The position numbers were made by a program, and so were the translations under genes. 64,000 bases of DNA from positions 1-64,000 of the forward strand of contig JBEEOW010000015.1 of NCBI GenBank assembly GCA_041191405.1. Direction: 5' to 3'. How positions within the stretch are numbered: the first letter of the stretch is position 1; every line of letters begins with the position of its first letter. Shown here in pieces: positions 62,698 through 64,000 of the stretch. Below the pieces are notes generated by a model. It was given only the letters and a program-made list of their open reading frames with translations. It was not told the origin of the DNA and made no database searches. The DNA comes from JBEEOW01 sp041191405. Lineage in GTDB: Bacteria > Bacteroidota > Bacteroidia > Cytophagales > UBA9547.

Positions 62698-64000
62698 TTA
62701 TTCATGGCATAGTGAGTGAACTCGTAGTCGGTGTTTTTCGGGGTTGAATTGACCAACACTCAATATTACAATTTCTGTTCTACGGTTAAGTTGATGTTCT
62801 TCTTCGCTACAGTTACGTGTTGATTTGAAATCCTCACAGGCACAGTCGTTAACTAACATTTTTTCGCCATATCCTTTACCAATTATTTGCTTACGAGATA
62901 TACCTTTTGAAACTAAATAATCTGCTGCGGTTTTTGCACGTTTGTCGGATAGTTTTTGGTTGTAAGCTGCCGAACTTCTACAATCGGTATGCGAACGTAA
63001 TTCTATTTTCAACTCTGGATAATCTTTAAACAAGGCTAATAATTTGTCTAGCTCTTTTAATGCTTCTGGTTTTAAATCCCATTTTTCAAGGTCGTAATAA
63101 ATGTTGTCTATTTTTATTACATCACCTTTACAAAGTACATTTAAATCTAAGCGATAAATGTCTTTTTCAATTTGAGTAGCATCGGTTTTTGTACTCAAAT
63201 CACCACAATTTGGCAAAATTGTACTTAACACATAGCAACAGTTTGGTTTTAAATCTACTGAATAAAAGCCTTTTGAGTTGGTAGTTGCTTTCTCAATTTT
63301 ACCAGTACAATCGTTGTAAATTTCAATGGCAACATTTGGCAAAGGCTCTTTGGTATCGGTAGTTACTACATAACCCTCAACTTTTAGTTTGCCTCTTTTT
63401 AAGTCAATATTTGCAGGAACAGTGTCGCCATCTAATTTTTTAAATGTTTTAACAATCATACTGTCGCCAATATATCCTGCTCGTTTTATATCAACTTTGT
63501 ACTCTTTATCTGGCTCTAAATCTTGAATAATATAATTACCATTTTTGTCGGTAAATGTACTGTCAATTACTTTCCCTTTGCTATCCTTTATATACACGTA
63601 AGCATTGCTGATTTTTTTCTTGGTAACCTTATCAACAATTTGTCCTTTTACAAAAACATGGTTTATTTTATTGAAATAATAAATGTCATCGTCGTGTGTA
63701 TTACGTTTTCTGTTTGAACTAAAATATCCTGTTGAGTTATTGCTATTCAATGCAATACCAAAATCATCTTTTTTAGAGTTCATTGGGAAACCTAAGTTTT
63801 TTACTTTCCCATTTTTGTTGTTTAGGTTAATTGAAAACATATCCAATCCACCCAAACCTACATGTCCATCTGATGAAAAATACAACACACTATCCGATGA
63901 AATATAAGGAAACATTTCATTATCAGGTGTGTTAATTGTAGGACCACAATTTACAGGTTTACCCCATTTGTCGTTTTCCCAAACAGAATAATAAATATCT
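62698..64000 (-). CDS. PD40-repeat/OmpA-family protein (5' end outside the window)
   Basis: The frame is open to the right edge: upstream of the first in-window Met, codons for YYSVWENDKWGKPVNCGPTI continue the PD40 pattern, so the gene begins beyond 64000. In order it shows WD40-like PD40 units (ISSDSVLYFSSDGHVGLGGLDMF, NSNNSTGYFSSNRKRN), two carboxypeptidase-regulatory-like domains (DKNGNYIIQDLEPDKEYKVDIKRAGY; TNSKGFYSVDLKPNCCYVL), then a complete OmpA domain (IDNIYYDLEKWDLKPEALKELDKL, ELRSHTDCRSSAAYNQKLSDKRAKTAADYL, GKGYGE, NRRTEIVI). The peptidoglycan-binding Asp and Arg are present. Resembles T9SS-linked PorE-type proteins; role inferred. Confidence 0.9.
   Translation of the reverse strand, partial: DIYYSVWENDKWGKPVNCGPTINTPDNEMFPYISSDSVLYFSSDGHVGLGGLDMFSINLNNKNGKVKNLGFPMNSKKDDFGIALNSNNSTGYFSSNRKRNTHDDDIYYFNKINHVFVKGQIVDKVTKKKISNAYVYIKDSKGKVIDSTFTDKNGNYIIQDLEPDKEYKVDIKRAGYIGDSMIVKTFKKLDGDTVPANIDLKRGKLKVEGYVVTTDTKEPLPNVAIEIYNDCTGKIEKATTNSKGFYSVDLKPNCCYVLSTILPNCGDLSTKTDATQIEKDIYRLDLNVLCKGDVIKIDNIYYDLEKWDLKPEALKELDKLLALFKDYPELKIELRSHTDCRSSAAYNQKLSDKRAKTAADYLVSKGISRKQIIGKGYGEKMLVNDCACEDFKSTRNCSEEEHQLNRRTEIVILSVGQFNPEKHRLRVHSLCHE

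Noticed and set aside
62550..62759. 69-aa minus-strand ORF across the GC-rich block
   Set aside because: It overlaps the end of the PD40/OmpA gene in another frame, crosses the terminator and the CCCCTCTTGGGAGGGG repeat, and contains the PTPAPSQEGN phrase typical of frames through that repeat.
1..64000. tRNA or rRNA genes
   Set aside because: Intergenic regions were read for T-arm (GGTTCRANNCC-like) and acceptor-stem signals and none was convincing; this was not a covariance search.

Overview
The window is AT-rich (about 30% GC by eye) and densely coded on both strands. It comes from a member of the Bacteroidota. Supporting signs are secreted proteins with type IX secretion (T9SS) C-terminal sorting domains of both the short 'type A' and the gliding-motility-like 'type B' form, a PorP/SprF protein, the lineage gene order ftsX-DUF3098-uppP-truB-ribF, BatD, DUF3109, DUF4105, PD40/OmpA proteins, and -7 boxes of the Bacteroidota TAnnTTTG type. 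Genus cannot be fixed from the sequence. No rRNA, tRNA, CRISPR array or intact transposon was seen.

Layout. 1-3 kb: the end of an unidentified or broken gene, a one-domain DEAD-box-like protein inside a perfect 16-bp inverted repeat, an AlsT-type Na+/amino acid symporter and a 64-aa protein. 3-9.4 kb: BatD-aroC, then an ECF sigma module (sigma factor, one-pass membrane protein, beta-barrel, secreted beta-helix protein) with two matching GGAAC-N16-GTCT promoter candidates. 9.5-15.6 kb: ComM/YifB facing a housekeeping operon (ftsX, DUF3098, uppP, truB, ribF, fructosamine kinase). 15.8-22.6 kb: a leucine-rich repeat protein, a very large PhoX-like secreted protein with a duplicated N-terminal module, and a second ECF sigma/anti-sigma pair. 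22.7-27 kb: tsaC/Sua5, purC, a STAS protein, RNase Z and a queuosine-precursor transporter.

27-37 kb: meaB, a metallo-beta-lactamase-fold lipoprotein and an FG-GAP T9SS protein; a CHASE2 membrane protein paired with a FecR-like/TPR secreted protein; a GT-C glycosyltransferase almost touching a divergent HTTM-like pair; DUF3109. 37.4-45.6 kb: a same-strand envelope cluster (PD40/OmpA, DUF4105, TMTC-like GT-C with TPRs, two unrecognised exported or membrane proteins, a second GT-C) that ends in a strong terminator. 45.7-58.3 kb: a 2586-aa LamG/Ig-like adhesin-type protein with a 438-bp tandem duplication, PorP/SprF, a GT2 glycosyltransferase, YbaB/EbfC and a second type B secreted protein. 58.5-64 kb: fabG, a thioredoxin-like/NTF2-like/AraC operon, an AhpD-like protein and a PD40/OmpA lipoprotein-type gene running off the right edge.

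Cell-surface and envelope functions dominate between the housekeeping blocks. Intergenic space is rich in hairpins and short degenerate repeat families (ACTTAAG words, GTAGAGACG palindromes, an element carrying CTTCGGCTACGCTCAG, an AATCAGCG/CGCAGATT block, a CCCCTCTTGGGAGGGG block).
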